Positions 1 to 7,738 of a DNA stretch of 64,000 bases are shown here, in pieces. Below the pieces are notes generated by a model. That model made no database searches, was not told the origin of the DNA, and saw only the letters and a program-made list of their open reading frames with translations. The translations under genes were made by a program, and so were the position numbers. Source of the DNA: a virus. Every line of letters starts with the position of its first letter. Within the stretch, counting starts at the first letter, position 1. Location: positions 1-64,000 of IMG/VR virus record IMGVR_UViG_3300048772_000150. One strand, written 5' to 3'.

Positions 1-102
1 AGTTGAGCCATTTGGAAAAGTGGACCGACCCAACAGGTTGGTGTTGGCGAAGGTGTAGGCGAAGGTGTAGGCGTCACGCTGTCGGTTCTTGGTTGTGTCC
101 AT
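1..102 (-). CDS. hypothetical protein, cut by window edge
   Basis: An open frame starts at ATG 102 and runs off the left edge, so only 34 residues (starting MDTTKNRQRD) are visible. The start codon lies 5 bases after the -10 box of the promoter at 108-135, so the transcript would be leaderless. The visible part has an imperfect repeat AYTFAYTFAN and no recognisable domain. The call rests on the promoter geometry and the open frame only. Confidence 0.45.
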   Translation of the reverse strand, partial: MDTTKNRQRDAYTFAYTFANTNLLGRSTFPNGST

Positions 103-107
103 ACTCA

Positions 108-135
108 ATCATAGCATCCTTTTCAGAGAAGTCAA
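108..135 (-). promoter_or_regulatory. sigma70-type promoter
   Basis: Read on the minus strand: TTGACT, 16-bp spacer, TATGAT. It sits between the stop of the SPFH gene and ATG 102. It shares the 'TTGACTTCT' start and the 16-bp spacing with seven other promoters in the window. The ATG is 5 bases past the -10 box, implying a leaderless mRNA. Confidence 0.75.
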
Positions 136-140
136 GTCAA

Positions 141-692
141 CTACAGAGGATCGGTTGTCGATGGCAGCATGTTGGTCATGCTGGTATTCTGCCAGTCTTG
201 CATAAGAAGCCGAAGCGTCCGGCAGAACGCAAAGGTCATAACCAGTACGTCCACGTCGCACAAACCCCAATCAATGCCGACTTTGTTTTGCTTAATGATC
301 GCGGTCAAACCCTCCGTAGTAATATCGTCAGCCGCCGTAGCGCTAACGTATGTCGCAATCAATCCTTGTACGGTTGCCAGAAGCGTGCTTTCGGGATTCG
401 CCACGGTCATGTGGAGTGCCTTAACATCGGCCACCCGGTACATTACTGCCAGTCGCACGGAAAGCGTCTTGCCGTCCTTCGTGGTGAACGTGATGGTCGG
501 CGTCTCAATGGTTCTAAGACGGACAGGCTGGATGAAGATACGATCCAGAAACGGAACCCGCCAGTGTAGACCTGGGTTAAGTAGTGTGGCCGTTGTACCG
601 TAACGAACACGCAGGCCAGATTCCCACGGGGCTACCGTGACCCAAAATTGGAAGGAACGAAAGAACCCAAACACACTCGTAAGCCAACTCAT
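141..692 (-). CDS. SPFH/band-7 (prohibitin-stomatin-like) protein, copy 1
   Basis: 183 residues. The N-terminus has a short hydrophobic/aromatic stretch (VFGFFRSFQFWV) that could sit in the membrane. It is followed by a band-7 pattern: 'WESGLRVRYG', 'LNPGLHWRVPFLDR', 'TTKDGKTLSVRLAVMYRV', then the VANPESTLL segment. SPFH proteins form membrane-associated oligomeric scaffolds; a phage role is not established. It is shorter than typical prohibitins and lacks the long coiled-coil tail. A paralogue lies at 3310-3873. Its ATG overlaps the stop of the upstream gene (ATGA), so it is probably translationally coupled. Confidence 0.75.
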   Translation of the reverse strand: MSWLTSVFGFFRSFQFWVTVAPWESGLRVRYGTTATLLNPGLHWRVPFLDRIFIQPVRLRTIETPTITFTTKDGKTLSVRLAVMYRVADVKALHMTVANPESTLLATVQGLIATYVSATAADDITTEGLTAIIKQNKVGIDWGLCDVDVLVMTFAFCRTLRLLMQDWQNTSMTNMLPSTTDPL

Positions 693-895
693 ACTATTGG
701 CCTCACTGTCTCTACGGCCAATGTCCAGAGAGGCCAGCTATCGCCGCCCGTGGGCCAGCCGGTTGCCTTTCGATACTTGATGCCGTGCTTGTCTATCCAG
801 CACGTCTTGGTCTCACGCAGTCGCACGGTCGGCTTTTGGCCGCCTGTGCGGGCATCGCCGGTAAGCTGTCCGATATGGGTTGCTTTGAAAATCAT
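689..895 (-). CDS. hypothetical protein
   Basis: 68 residues, beginning MIFKATHIGQLTGDARTGG. It overlaps the downstream SPFH start by 4 bases, as real genes in this window do. A weak purine-rich site (GGACAA) precedes ATG 895. The short basic/polar sequence matches no family I recognise. Confidence 0.5.
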   Translation of the reverse strand: MIFKATHIGQLTGDARTGGQKPTVRLRETKTCWIDKHGIKYRKATGWPTGGDSWPLWTLAVETVRPIV

Positions 896-950
896 ACGAG
901 TTGTCCGTTGCCTTTATTGTATGCCGTGCTGAACGATTCCAGGTTGCCGT

Positions 951-1220
951 TCACAATCCGCCAGTAAACACAGACACGATAGTGTCTTCGTGGGACCAGC
1001 AGCCAAGGCCCCACCAGAGCCGCTGCCAAAGGGTGCCGAAGATCGGACGGCCTTTTCTATTGTACTTGATGGCGATGTTCATAGTTTCAAAGGTGGTGAA
1101 GGTCGGAATTGGACCGAACGAACGTCGCCATACGGCACATCGCGCGACGGCGGTATACGCCAGCCTCCCCGTAGGGTCGCCGTAGGGTCGCCGCTTCATA
1201 TTGCAACTCGCGGGTTCCAC
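951..1220 (-). CDS. hypothetical protein
   Basis: 89 residues from GTG 1220, preceded by GGTGGA and placed 14 bases after the upstream stop; ATG 1199 is an alternative start. The C-terminal half is rich in Trp, Gly and Arg. No domain was recognised. It is kept because it fills the interval between two supported genes in the same direction, but competing frames exist. Confidence 0.4.
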   Translation of the reverse strand: MEPASCNMKRRPYGDPTGRLAYTAVARCAVWRRSFGPIPTFTTFETMNIAIKYNRKGRPIFGTLWQRLWWGLGCWSHEDTIVSVFTGGL

Positions 1221-1234
1221 GCCACGAGTCCACC

Positions 1235-1441
1235 TTATGTTGGTTTGTAGATGATTCGGTGGCCGTCAACGGTCTTTGTCGCCAGCCCACGACGGACGAG
1301 TGACTCCATGATGCGGGCCGTGTTGGATGGCGTGTCCCAGAGCCAGCCGCAGCCGACACGGGACCAATAGCCGTGTTCTTGAAGTGACTTCCACACGTCG
1401 GCTTGGACGCTGCCAAGACCGTCTGTTCCAAAGCCTCTCAT
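1235..1441 (-). CDS. small winged-helix-like protein
   Basis: 68 residues from ATG 1441, which overlaps the upstream stop (ATGA). The order 'VWKSLQEHGYWSR...NTARIMESLVRRGLATK..DGHRIIYKPT' resembles a compact winged helix: a helix, a recognition-like helix, then a beta wing. A DNA-binding role is inferred from this pattern only. It lies between a membrane protein gene and a hypothetical gene. Confidence 0.5.
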   Translation of the reverse strand: MRGFGTDGLGSVQADVWKSLQEHGYWSRVGCGWLWDTPSNTARIMESLVRRGLATKTVDGHRIIYKPT

Positions 1442-1881
1442 GCTTGCTCCCTCTTCTTCATCAGCCGTTCCATTGAATCCTCGCACGGGCCGCAGACGAC
1501 CCAGGTGTGTCGGTACTGCATTCGGCCGTAGGCCCATCCGATGGCTTCACGCTCAAAGGTGATCGTGTCTGGAATCTCGCCGTTCTTGCCTAGTAAATAA
1601 TCGCCAAGGATGGCCAGGGCCTCGGCGTCGGAAAGGTCTTCTCTCGGTCGCTCGGGCACTGCTTGTACCACAGCTTCGGCCTCTTGGATGATTTCGCCGG
1701 CCGCCGACACTGTGACATTCGCCATAATCAAGCTGAATAGGACGGCCGCCGCCATTACGCAGGCCACCAGGAAAAGGCAAGTGGCCTCGGGAGTGTGCTT
1801 GATGGTGGCGTCCAAGCCGAACATGAATACCAGGAACAACAGGGCTAGGGTGACGGGGAGCCAGGGGAGAATTTTCTTCAT
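1438..1881 (-). CDS. membrane protein with two N-terminal TM segments
   Basis: 147 residues. Two hydrophobic helices, roughly residues 4-22 and 34-56, are followed by a Glu/Ala-rich, probably helical, soluble tail containing CGPC near the end. No enzyme motif was seen. ATG 1881 overlaps the upstream stop. The gene belongs to the operon starting at the 2740-2767 promoter. Confidence 0.6.
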   Translation of the reverse strand: MKKILPWLPVTLALLFLVFMFGLDATIKHTPEATCLFLVACVMAAAVLFSLIMANVTVSAAGEIIQEAEAVVQAVPERPREDLSDAEALAILGDYLLGKNGEIPDTITFEREAIGWAYGRMQYRHTWVVCGPCEDSMERLMKKREQA

Positions 1882-2387
1882 TGTTTGATCTTCCTTATCG
1901 CGGCCTCGGCGGCGGCGTTGATGGCGGCTTCACAGGCATCCTCACACTCGCCACCGGCCTTGATGGCGGCCTTGTAGGCGTCGGACCCGGCCTCACCGAT
2001 CTCGCCAGCAGCGTTTGCCATGAGCCGGGCCAGCAGGGCGTGAAGGTCCGGGGTCTCGAATACGACACCCTCCATCTTCTTGCGGCTGCGCTTCATGGTC
2101 TCGCCGGAGACCGGGAAAATCTTCTCGCCGTCCAGTTGCAACCCGTAGATAACGGACCACTGCTTGATCTTGCCGGCTTCGTCCAGGTAGGTATCGTCCA
2201 GGTAGCGGCGGACGGTGAAGTCGATGGGGTGCGGGAGCTTCTTGATGAATCTGGCGAACCGTTTTTCGACAGCACCGTTTGCGATGGTAGCAAACTCGAA
2301 TTTTCTACCGCCAACAGTCACGGTCTTGCTGCCAGGAATGGCGTTGATTACCAACAGGATAACGTCTTGGTCGGTCATTTCACTCAC
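1878..2387 (-). CDS. hypothetical protein with Ala/Glu-rich C-terminus
   Basis: 169 residues from GTG 2387, which has a GAGG motif about 8 bases upstream; ATG 2378 is an alternative. A longer frame to 2456 would start without a ribosome site and overlap the upstream gene by 50 bases, so it was not chosen. The centre (TVGGRKFEFATIANGAVEKRF) looks like a small globular domain; the last 60 residues are Ala-rich helix. No family was recognised. Confidence 0.55.
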   Translation of the reverse strand: MSEMTDQDVILLVINAIPGSKTVTVGGRKFEFATIANGAVEKRFARFIKKLPHPIDFTVRRYLDDTYLDEAGKIKQWSVIYGLQLDGEKIFPVSGETMKRSRKKMEGVVFETPDLHALLARLMANAAGEIGEAGSDAYKAAIKAGGECEDACEAAINAAAEAAIRKIKQ

Positions 2388-2406
2388 GGGTCGGGCCTCG
2401 GGTCGA

Positions 2407-2733
2407 TCAGGTATTTGGGTTCTCCGGGTAGGGCCACTTGCCTTGGACTTGGCCACAATCGAGGCAGATTTCCAGGTCGCCCAGGATAATGTCGGGATCG
2501 TTGCCCAAGGTGTTGACGATATGAAAACGATGGCCGCCGCACTTTTGGCAGCCCAGAATGTCCTTCAATAGCTTTTCGCACACACGCACCAGCAGCCGTC
2601 CGTGCGGCGACGTGGGCCGAAAGGCGGGCGGGAATTCCAGTGTCGGCTCAAGGCCGTACACCGGCGCGAGAGTGACGTATTCGTTGTGGAAAAGGCCGGC
2701 AAGACGCAGTGGGTTCATGTTTCGTTCGCTCAT
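2407..2733 (-). CDS. small zinc-ribbon protein
   Basis: 108 residues. The C-terminal half has two cysteine pairs, CQKCGGHRF and CLDCGQVQGKW, about 27 residues apart, the pattern of a zinc ribbon. The N-terminal half (RLAGLFHNEYVTLAPVYGLEP) is unassigned. ATG 2733 begins six bases after the -10 box of the promoter at 2740-2767, so this is the first gene of a leaderless transcript. Confidence 0.6.
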   Translation of the reverse strand: MSERNMNPLRLAGLFHNEYVTLAPVYGLEPTLEFPPAFRPTSPHGRLLVRVCEKLLKDILGCQKCGGHRFHIVNTLGNDPDIILGDLEICLDCGQVQGKWPYPENPNT

Positions 2734-2739
2734 ACTACA

Positions 2740-2767
2740 ATCATACCATCCTTTTTACAGAAGTCAA
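2740..2767 (-). promoter_or_regulatory. sigma70-type promoter, leaderless type
   Basis: Minus-strand TTGACT, 16-bp spacer, TATGAT, then TGTAGT and ATG 2733. The -10 to ATG distance of 6 bases places the start codon at or next to the expected +1. It drives the operon from 2733 leftwards. Confidence 0.8.
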
Positions 2768-2783
2768 GTGAAACCCTAGCGAA

Positions 2784-3305
2784 TCAACAGCCCTTGGAAA
2801 TTATTCGGGCTACCGGCACGTAGCGGTGGGCCGCCTTGAGTGCGTCGGCGTAATCGTGATACTTGTCCGGTACGAAGATACGATTCTTGCTTGAGCACAG
2901 ATAGTAATGCTCCCCCTCAGGCCAGCGGGAGATTGTAATGCGCTCGTCCTCGTAGCGGACGGTCCAGTCAATCTTATCTCTCTCGATGGTTTCGAGGATG
3001 GTGACTTCCTTGGCACACATCATGCCGCCGTTGACGTTTACCAGGATTGTCTCACCTTCGATCAGGAATTTGTCGGCGGTTTGAAGCCAGCCGGCCGCCA
3101 ACTTGATTGGATTGTAAAGGCCCCGGCGAAACTCGTCAGCTTGGATATGCGGGTCCAGTCCGAACTTGTTATAGTAGAGCGAAATAACGCCCCGGTGAAC
3201 CTCCATTAGAAGGCCAACGGGATCGGTAGGCCGTATGGCGAGCATCCAGCCGGTCAGGTCGGGGCACTTGGGGTGAAGCTGGCAGAGGCAGAAGGTGTAG
3301 GACAT
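2784..3305 (-). CDS. hypothetical protein
   Basis: 173 residues from ATG 3305, preceded by AAGGA at 7 bases; this start lies just after the SPFH stop. The sequence (MSYTFCLCQLHPKCPDLTGW) begins Cys-rich, then has mixed alpha/beta composition with 'GETILVNVNGGMMCAKEVTI'. No domain was recognised. Its position directly after the second SPFH gene suggests co-expression. Confidence 0.6.
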   Translation of the reverse strand: MSYTFCLCQLHPKCPDLTGWMLAIRPTDPVGLLMEVHRGVISLYYNKFGLDPHIQADEFRRGLYNPIKLAAGWLQTADKFLIEGETILVNVNGGMMCAKEVTILETIERDKIDWTVRYEDERITISRWPEGEHYYLCSSKNRIFVPDKYHDYADALKAAHRYVPVARIISKGC

Positions 3306-3309
3306 TGCT

Positions 3310-3873
3310 CTATCCTTGGACATCAGTGGTGGCCGAAAGGTTATTCGTTTGACTCGTGTTTTGGTACTCATACGAGGCCGTATTCAGAAGTCGAAGCACT
3401 CTCGTAAAAGCGAATGTCGTCACGATCAACTTGACATCTGACAGTCCCCAATCTGCCGTGGGCAATTCCTTGATTACTTGCGTTTCCAATGTTTCAAGGG
3501 TTAGCTCAGTAGACAAACGATCGGTGACGATTTTCGAGATTACTCCGTATATCAGATTGAGAAGCGAACTTTCCGGGTTCGCCACGGCCATGTGCAGCTT
3601 TAGGATGTCTGCGATCTGATACATAACGGCAGTCCCGACCGTAAATGCCTTGACATCTTTGGTGGTCACTGTTTGGGCGATGCCACTGATTGTACGCAGT
3701 CTGGTGGGCTGAACGTACATACGGTCGAGAAACGGAATGCGTATGTGCGGACCCGGACGCAGGACAACAGCCGTCTTGCCAAGACGTATCCGAAGTCCCA
3801 ACTCCCACGGAGCCACAACCACCCAAAACTGGAAGGACTTGAAAAATCCAAAGATGCTCGATAAAAAATTCAT
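3310..3873 (-). CDS. SPFH/band-7 (prohibitin-stomatin-like) protein, copy 2
   Basis: 187 residues, clearly paralogous to 141-692. It shares the N-terminal 'FGFFKSFQFWVVVAPWE' hydrophobic stretch, then 'RPGPHIRIPFLDRMYVQPTRLRTI', 'TTKDVKAFTVGTAVMYQIAD' and 'VANPESSLLNLI'. An AGGG ribosome site precedes ATG 3873. Both copies keep the band-7 core but lack a long coiled-coil tail. Two divergent copies in one transcription region suggest a hetero-oligomeric membrane scaffold, which is inference. Confidence 0.75.
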   Translation of the reverse strand: MNFLSSIFGFFKSFQFWVVVAPWELGLRIRLGKTAVVLRPGPHIRIPFLDRMYVQPTRLRTISGIAQTVTTKDVKAFTVGTAVMYQIADILKLHMAVANPESSLLNLIYGVISKIVTDRLSTELTLETLETQVIKELPTADWGLSDVKLIVTTFAFTRVLRLLNTASYEYQNTSQTNNLSATTDVQG

Positions 3874-4181
3874 GGTGTCCCTACTGTGGTCCAGGCAATT
3901 ATGGATTTGATAACGACCTTCCCGATGTAGATGCCGGACACTTTTACATCGTGAATCTCTTTCTGTCCGGCAGTCGGAATGCGGAGCGTGCCGGCCAACC
4001 TGACGAGCGAGACAAGGTTGTCCAGCCGCTCGATCTCTTGCTTGCAGACATCTTCCTTCAGCCGGCGTAGGGCCTCGCCTATTACTTCGACCGTGGGCAC
4101 GATGTTGAAGTTAATAGTCTCCGGCGTCTTGCGGGTGACTTCGATGTAGACCCGGTAATTGAAGGTTGTTGTGAGCGTCAT
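3870..4181 (-). CDS. hypothetical protein, paralogue of 4178-4381
   Basis: 103 residues from ATG 4181, overlapping the upstream stop (ATGA). The C-terminal 50 residues share a pattern with the upstream neighbour: RL(D/E)N, LVRL, IPT-G, then IG and IKS near the end. Tandem duplication is the likely origin. It sits directly before the second SPFH gene and overlaps its start. Function unknown. Confidence 0.6.
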   Translation of the reverse strand: MTLTTTFNYRVYIEVTRKTPETINFNIVPTVEVIGEALRRLKEDVCKQEIERLDNLVSLVRLAGTLRIPTAGQKEIHDVKVSGIYIGKVVIKSIIAWTTVGTP

Positions 4182-4381
4182 GGCCCCTCGGGAATATCCC
4201 AGCACGCCAGCGACTTGACGCCGATCGTGCCGATGTTTACGCCGGCCATTCTGACTTCGTGCTCTTCGACCCTGCCCGGTGTGGGGATATGCAGGACAGG
4301 GACCAGCCGCACCAGAGCGATGAAGTTCTCCAAGCGGGCCATATCTCTGTCGTAGTCCGGTTTACCGGACTGTTCAGTCAC
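4178..4381 (-). CDS. hypothetical protein, paralogue of 3870-4181
   Basis: 67 residues from GTG 4381, preceded by AAAGG at 8 bases. ATT 4462, overlapping the stop of the small membrane gene upstream after a GGGGAG site, is a possible longer non-canonical start. It shares RLEN, LVRL, IPTPG, IG and KS positions with the following gene. The pair lies between a tiny membrane protein and an SPFH protein. Confidence 0.5.
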   Translation of the reverse strand: MTEQSGKPDYDRDMARLENFIALVRLVPVLHIPTPGRVEEHEVRMAGVNIGTIGVKSLACWDIPEGP

Positions 4382-4457
4382 GGGCAGACCTTTCCAGTGT
4401 GCGAATTTGCTCGTCCAGCAGGGACCATTTCGTATCGAAAATGGGTGCCTTCGGTAA

Positions 4458-4631
4458 TCAATGTCTCTCCCCAAAGATGAAATCGCGGGTAATCGCCTCG
4501 GCCTCTTGGGTGGCCTCGGAGGCATCGCACCACAAGTCACGCCACATCATCGCCAACCACATCAGGCCGCAGGCGGCCACCAGTGGCAGTTGAACAAACA
4601 GGCTGTAGGCGATCAGTGTTAGTGTCATCAT
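4458..4631 (-). CDS. small membrane protein
   Basis: 57 residues beginning MMTLTLIAYSLFVQLPLVAA. One long hydrophobic helix spans roughly residues 3-30, followed by a Glu-rich soluble tail. It is the first gene after the promoter at 4638-4665, with ATG six bases after the -10 box. The promoter geometry is the main support for so short a gene. Confidence 0.55.
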   Translation of the reverse strand: MMTLTLIAYSLFVQLPLVAACGLMWLAMMWRDLWCDASEATQEAEAITRDFIFGERH

Positions 4632-4637
4632 ACTACA

Positions 4638-4665
4638 ACTATACCACCCTTTCCGCAGAAGTCAA
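4638..4665 (-). promoter_or_regulatory. sigma70-type promoter, leaderless type
   Basis: Minus strand TTGACT, 16-bp spacer, TATAGT, followed by TGTAGT and ATG 4631. It has the same layout as the promoter at 2740-2767, and drives the small membrane protein and the second SPFH block. Confidence 0.8.
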
Positions 4666-4694
4666 GCGGACAAATCCATAAAAAGGAATCCGTT

Positions 4695-5267
4695 TCATTC
4701 CATGCGTTCCATGAGATCATGGTTGTAGGTACTCTGGGTAAGCAAGATACAGCCCCAGTGATTCAGCCTCGGCGGGTTGGCCGCGCCGTTGTCATCCCGC
4801 CACCGCTCGTTCAACTCGCCATCTGTCAGATAGGTTCGGTGGAATGAGGCGGGGTCTTCAAAAATAATTCGGTCGTCAACAGCGGTGCCGTCCCCCTCGT
4901 ATCCAATAGCCACGACGTAATGCCCGGAGTCCCATATTTCTGAGTACGGTCGTAAATCGGTAGGGTCGCGGTAGGCTTGCAAGGTAAGCAAAACCGGGTG
5001 CCCCTGGTCGATGGCCTCACGAATGTCAGCAGTTGTCATGCCCTCTCCGGCCGATACTTCAAGGCCGAAGTAGCCAAATACAAAGAGTATGCCTTCCGTG
5101 GTGGTGCCCTCCTCCTCGGTGGTGCCTGCCAGCTTGGCAATGCGTTCCTCCCTCTCTTCCACTCCACAGTAGACGAGCATACTCATTAGAGAGTTGCTGC
5201 CGCAATCATAGTCATACACTTGGCGGGTTTCGGGGTAGGTCAAGACTTTCTTTTGCTTCTGAATCAC
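4695..5267 (-). CDS. C39-like papain-fold peptidase domain protein
   Basis: 190 residues from GTG 5267, which overlaps the upstream stop as GTGA and has GGAG upstream. Residues 17-35 carry the C39-type signature 'RQVYDYDCGSNSLMSMLVYCG' broken as Q...DCG..S, with the catalytic Cys in DCG. A later 'SGHYVVAIGY' supplies the His, with a downstream 'FEDPAS' Asp. Double-glycine peptidases of this family are usually fused to ABC transporters; this is a stand-alone domain. A second, divergent C39-like protein is at 47704-48189. The substrate is unknown. Confidence 0.65.
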   Translation of the reverse strand: MIQKQKKVLTYPETRQVYDYDCGSNSLMSMLVYCGVEEREERIAKLAGTTEEEGTTTEGILFVFGYFGLEVSAGEGMTTADIREAIDQGHPVLLTLQAYRDPTDLRPYSEIWDSGHYVVAIGYEGDGTAVDDRIIFEDPASFHRTYLTDGELNERWRDDNGAANPPRLNHWGCILLTQSTYNHDLMERME

Positions 5268-5716
5268 GATGCAACAATCTCCGCGTTTCGAGCAAACTGG
5301 TCTTCGCAAGCGCCAAGCCGCGCGTCCAGTTGCTCTTCGGTTTCGGGGTTAAGGTGGAAACATCTGGCTAGATTCGAGTAGAACCATCGCCAGCGGTCGG
5401 CCACTCGGTCGTCTGGGTGCTTATACCCGATGATTTCTGTGGCGTGCAAAACGTGCATGATGTAATGGACAGGGTACTGGTCGTGGCTGCGTAGGACTTC
5501 CCTCATGCGCCGCTCCAATTCTCGGTCGTCCACGTTCTCGATGAAGGACGATGGTTTCTCGCTGAACGAGTTAAGCAACACGTACCGGATGCAGCGGGCC
5601 AATGATTTGCAAGGGTCTTCCTTGGGCACGTTGTCGCACCCGCGAATGACCGACATGAGCACGCCCTGGTGCCGTAGGCCCAGCTTCTCGGTCCAACTTT
5701 TAAGTATATTAGGCAT
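5264..5716 (-). CDS. conserved phage-type hypothetical protein
   Basis: 150 residues from ATG 5716, with GGATAA six bases upstream. The sequence 'LGLRHQGVLMSVIRGCDNVPKEDPCK' near the start, and a helical remainder with RWRWFY, resembles uncharacterised proteins I associate with phage genomes. No catalytic pattern was seen. Its stop overlaps the peptidase start. Confidence 0.6.
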   Translation of the reverse strand: MPNILKSWTEKLGLRHQGVLMSVIRGCDNVPKEDPCKSLARCIRYVLLNSFSEKPSSFIENVDDRELERRMREVLRSHDQYPVHYIMHVLHATEIIGYKHPDDRVADRWRWFYSNLARCFHLNPETEEQLDARLGACEDQFARNAEIVAS

Positions 5717-5763
5717 TGAGTTTATCCGTTGGCTATAGACTTCTTGCTCTTGATTTGAAACGA

Positions 5764-6801
5764 TCAATGTCGCGTGCTGACATTTTCGGCATCGGTAGAT
5801 GCAGTCTGCGTGACAAACCAGTGCTTCCTCTCTTGATAAAAGGCGCAACGATTATTATGCGCGCAGCAGACATCGAGACATTGCTTAGAGCAGATCGGGT
5901 CTTTGTGGGTGTCGTGCTGGGCCATCCACGCTACTCGCTGGCCTCTCATGTTCGGGCCGACTTTGCCGATTGGCTCGCCCTTCTCACGCAGGTAAATAAC
6001 ACAGGGATAGTGATACCCGCCGCTGACTACGCTGTCGTCCAGGGCCAGGTAACAGGTGTGCGTATCGGACGCTTGTAAGCCGCGAATTAGCACACCATTA
6101 AGGATGTTCTGTACCCGATATTTTAATATAGGGTGGGCGTCCAAGATTTTTTGCGAAATTAGTCCAACCTGTCGAACAAGTTCAGCGTTGCCGTTCCCCT
6201 CTTGGGCGCACGGGATGATTCGTATGTCGGTCACGCCCAGGCCGTGTGCAAACTCCACGACTCTGCGAGTCGTGGAAACGGTCTCGGCTGTGAGTACCAC
6301 GCCGACCGTCGTGTAAACTAGCTTTGACAACTCGACGATGTTGTACGTCACCCGTTCAAACTGCCCGCTGACGCCCGCCATCTTGTCGCCGTATGAACTA
6401 CAGCAAGCGTCCAGGCTGATTGAGAAGTCGTTGACGCCCTCGGTAATCAATTCGTAGTAGCGGCCGAACGGGAACGAGCCGTTGGAAGAGATCGCTATGT
6501 GTTCGACACCACGGAACTTGGCGTACTTCACCAAGGCGTCCAGATGCGGGTATGTGAGGGGTTCGCCGCCAGAGAACCGCACGTTCTTCAAGCCGTCGTC
6601 GCACCACAGCTTGAGGGTCGCCATCGCGTCTTCAATCGGCAAGTCGCCCTTGCAATCGTTGCGCAGGCCCCGGCAGTACGGACACTTGAAGTTGCATTTG
6701 TCCGTCAGGATCATTTCGCACCGCTGCATAGGCGACAACGCACTGACGTTAAGACAGCGCTCGTCGCTGAGCGTGTAGAAGCCGATTGATTTAAGATTCA
6801 T
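5764..6801 (-). CDS. radical SAM protein with C-terminal cysteine cluster
   Basis: 345 residues from ATG 6801, overlapping the upstream stop. The radical SAM motif CNFKCPYC (CX3CX2C) is near residue 38. It is followed by 'FSGGEPLTYPHLD' (SAM-binding GGE) and 'AISSNGS'. The C-terminus has a cysteine-rich region (CSKQCLDVCC..NNRC) like a SPASM or twitch auxiliary cluster. Such enzymes modify peptides or RNA; the substrate cannot be told. Its neighbours are a DUF4326 protein and a C39-like peptidase. A peptide-modification role would fit the peptidase but is only suggestive. Confidence 0.8.
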   Translation of the reverse strand: MNLKSIGFYTLSDERCLNVSALSPMQRCEMILTDKCNFKCPYCRGLRNDCKGDLPIEDAMATLKLWCDDGLKNVRFSGGEPLTYPHLDALVKYAKFRGVEHIAISSNGSFPFGRYYELITEGVNDFSISLDACCSSYGDKMAGVSGQFERVTYNIVELSKLVYTTVGVVLTAETVSTTRRVVEFAHGLGVTDIRIIPCAQEGNGNAELVRQVGLISQKILDAHPILKYRVQNILNGVLIRGLQASDTHTCYLALDDSVVSGGYHYPCVIYLREKGEPIGKVGPNMRGQRVAWMAQHDTHKDPICSKQCLDVCCAHNNRCAFYQERKHWFVTQTASTDAENVSTRH

Positions 6802-7097
6802 AGCAAGCCGTGGTATTCCCATAGAAATTGGAGCAAAATAGCACCGTGGCAGTGTAGCGGATAACAACAGCAGCCTAGAATTTTGCCCGATAGCTCGGGC
6901 AAAGATGCGATAAGATCGGGGCGGCGTCGTAGATGTATCGCAAAAAGGGCGATAGCCCGCTCTCGGCCGTATACTTCAACCTCGAATGGATTACCCCATT
7001 TTGAGGGTCGGCAGATCGAAATGTCATAGGCATCCGTCAGTCGGCGGTTGACAATTCGACCTTCAAGCCATTCGGGATTCCAGCCGAAGAACTTCAT
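6798..7097 (-). CDS. DUF4326 domain protein
   Basis: 99 residues. It has the DUF4326 features 'RPSKWGNPF' near residue 31 and the end motif 'ELSGKILGCCCYPLHCHGAILLQFL'. The family is common in phages and its biochemical role is not established. It overlaps both neighbours by 4 bases, in the order sigma-like factor, DUF4326, radical SAM. Confidence 0.8.
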   Translation of the reverse strand: MKFFGWNPEWLEGRIVNRRLTDAYDISICRPSKWGNPFEVEVYGRERAIALFAIHLRRRPDLIASLPELSGKILGCCCYPLHCHGAILLQFLWEYHGLL

Positions 7098-7678
7098 GCG
7101 ACGGTTAGCTCTCTGCTGTGGGCCATGATTTTCAACAACCGAAGGGCGAAGTTGTAACGGGTGAGGAATTTACGAGGGCTAATGCTCAAAACCTTGGCGA
7201 TTTTGCTCTTACTGTGGCCGTTCAGCAGAAGTTGTATGATATTTCGCTCAATTTCGGGCAAACGCTCGACCATGTCTCGGAGAACCTCGCGCGACTCTTT
7301 CTCGCACAGGTCGTCTAACGGTGTGATGGTGGTAATGCTGTCGGTCTCGCTGATTTCAACTTCCGGCATAGATGTGGCCCGCTTCTTGGCGGTCAGGTGT
7401 CGGCGCAGGTCCAGGCAATGCCACTTGGCTCGCTCAAGAAGGTAGTTAAGCAGCGTGCTCTTCTTGAAGCTGTCGTGTCCGACCAGGTCGGTGAAGACTA
7501 GCTGGATTAGGTCGTCGATGTAACTGCTATGGATGCAGCCGCCAGATGCCGGCATGAGACGCATCAGGTAGTGACGAACCCGACCCACCTGGCGATTGTA
7601 GACGGTGGTGAAGTATTCGTTGTTACGAGTCGTCTTGTAGAGCAAAAAGAGTTCTTCATCTTGCAGTTGAAGCATCAT
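7094..7678 (-). CDS. sigma70-family (ECF-like) RNA polymerase sigma factor
   Basis: 194 residues. The N-terminal half fits a sigma region 2 (YDDL-like 'YIDDLIQLVFTDLVGHDSF' around residues 54-72). The C-terminal half has a region 4 helix-turn-helix: 'MVERLPEIERNIIQLLLNGHSKSKIAKVLSIS' split over two helices. It could redirect host RNA polymerase. A strong CAGGAA ribosome site precedes ATG 7678, and the sigma70-type promoter at 7704-7731 drives it with a short leader. Confidence 0.75.
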   Translation of the reverse strand: MMLQLQDEELFLLYKTTRNNEYFTTVYNRQVGRVRHYLMRLMPASGGCIHSSYIDDLIQLVFTDLVGHDSFKKSTLLNYLLERAKWHCLDLRRHLTAKKRATSMPEVEISETDSITTITPLDDLCEKESREVLRDMVERLPEIERNIIQLLLNGHSKSKIAKVLSISPRKFLTRYNFALRLLKIMAHSRELTVA

Positions 7679-7703
7679 GTTTCCTGTGGTTAAATCCTAT
7701 TCA

Positions 7704-7731
7704 ATTATACACGGCAATTCGCAGAAGTCGA
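7704..7731 (-). promoter_or_regulatory. sigma70-type promoter with short leader
   Basis: Minus strand TCGACT, 16-bp spacer, TATAAT. Unlike most of its relatives it leaves a leader of roughly 20 bases carrying CAGGAA before ATG 7678 of the sigma-like factor gene. Confidence 0.7.
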
Positions 7732-7738
7732 GCGGAAA

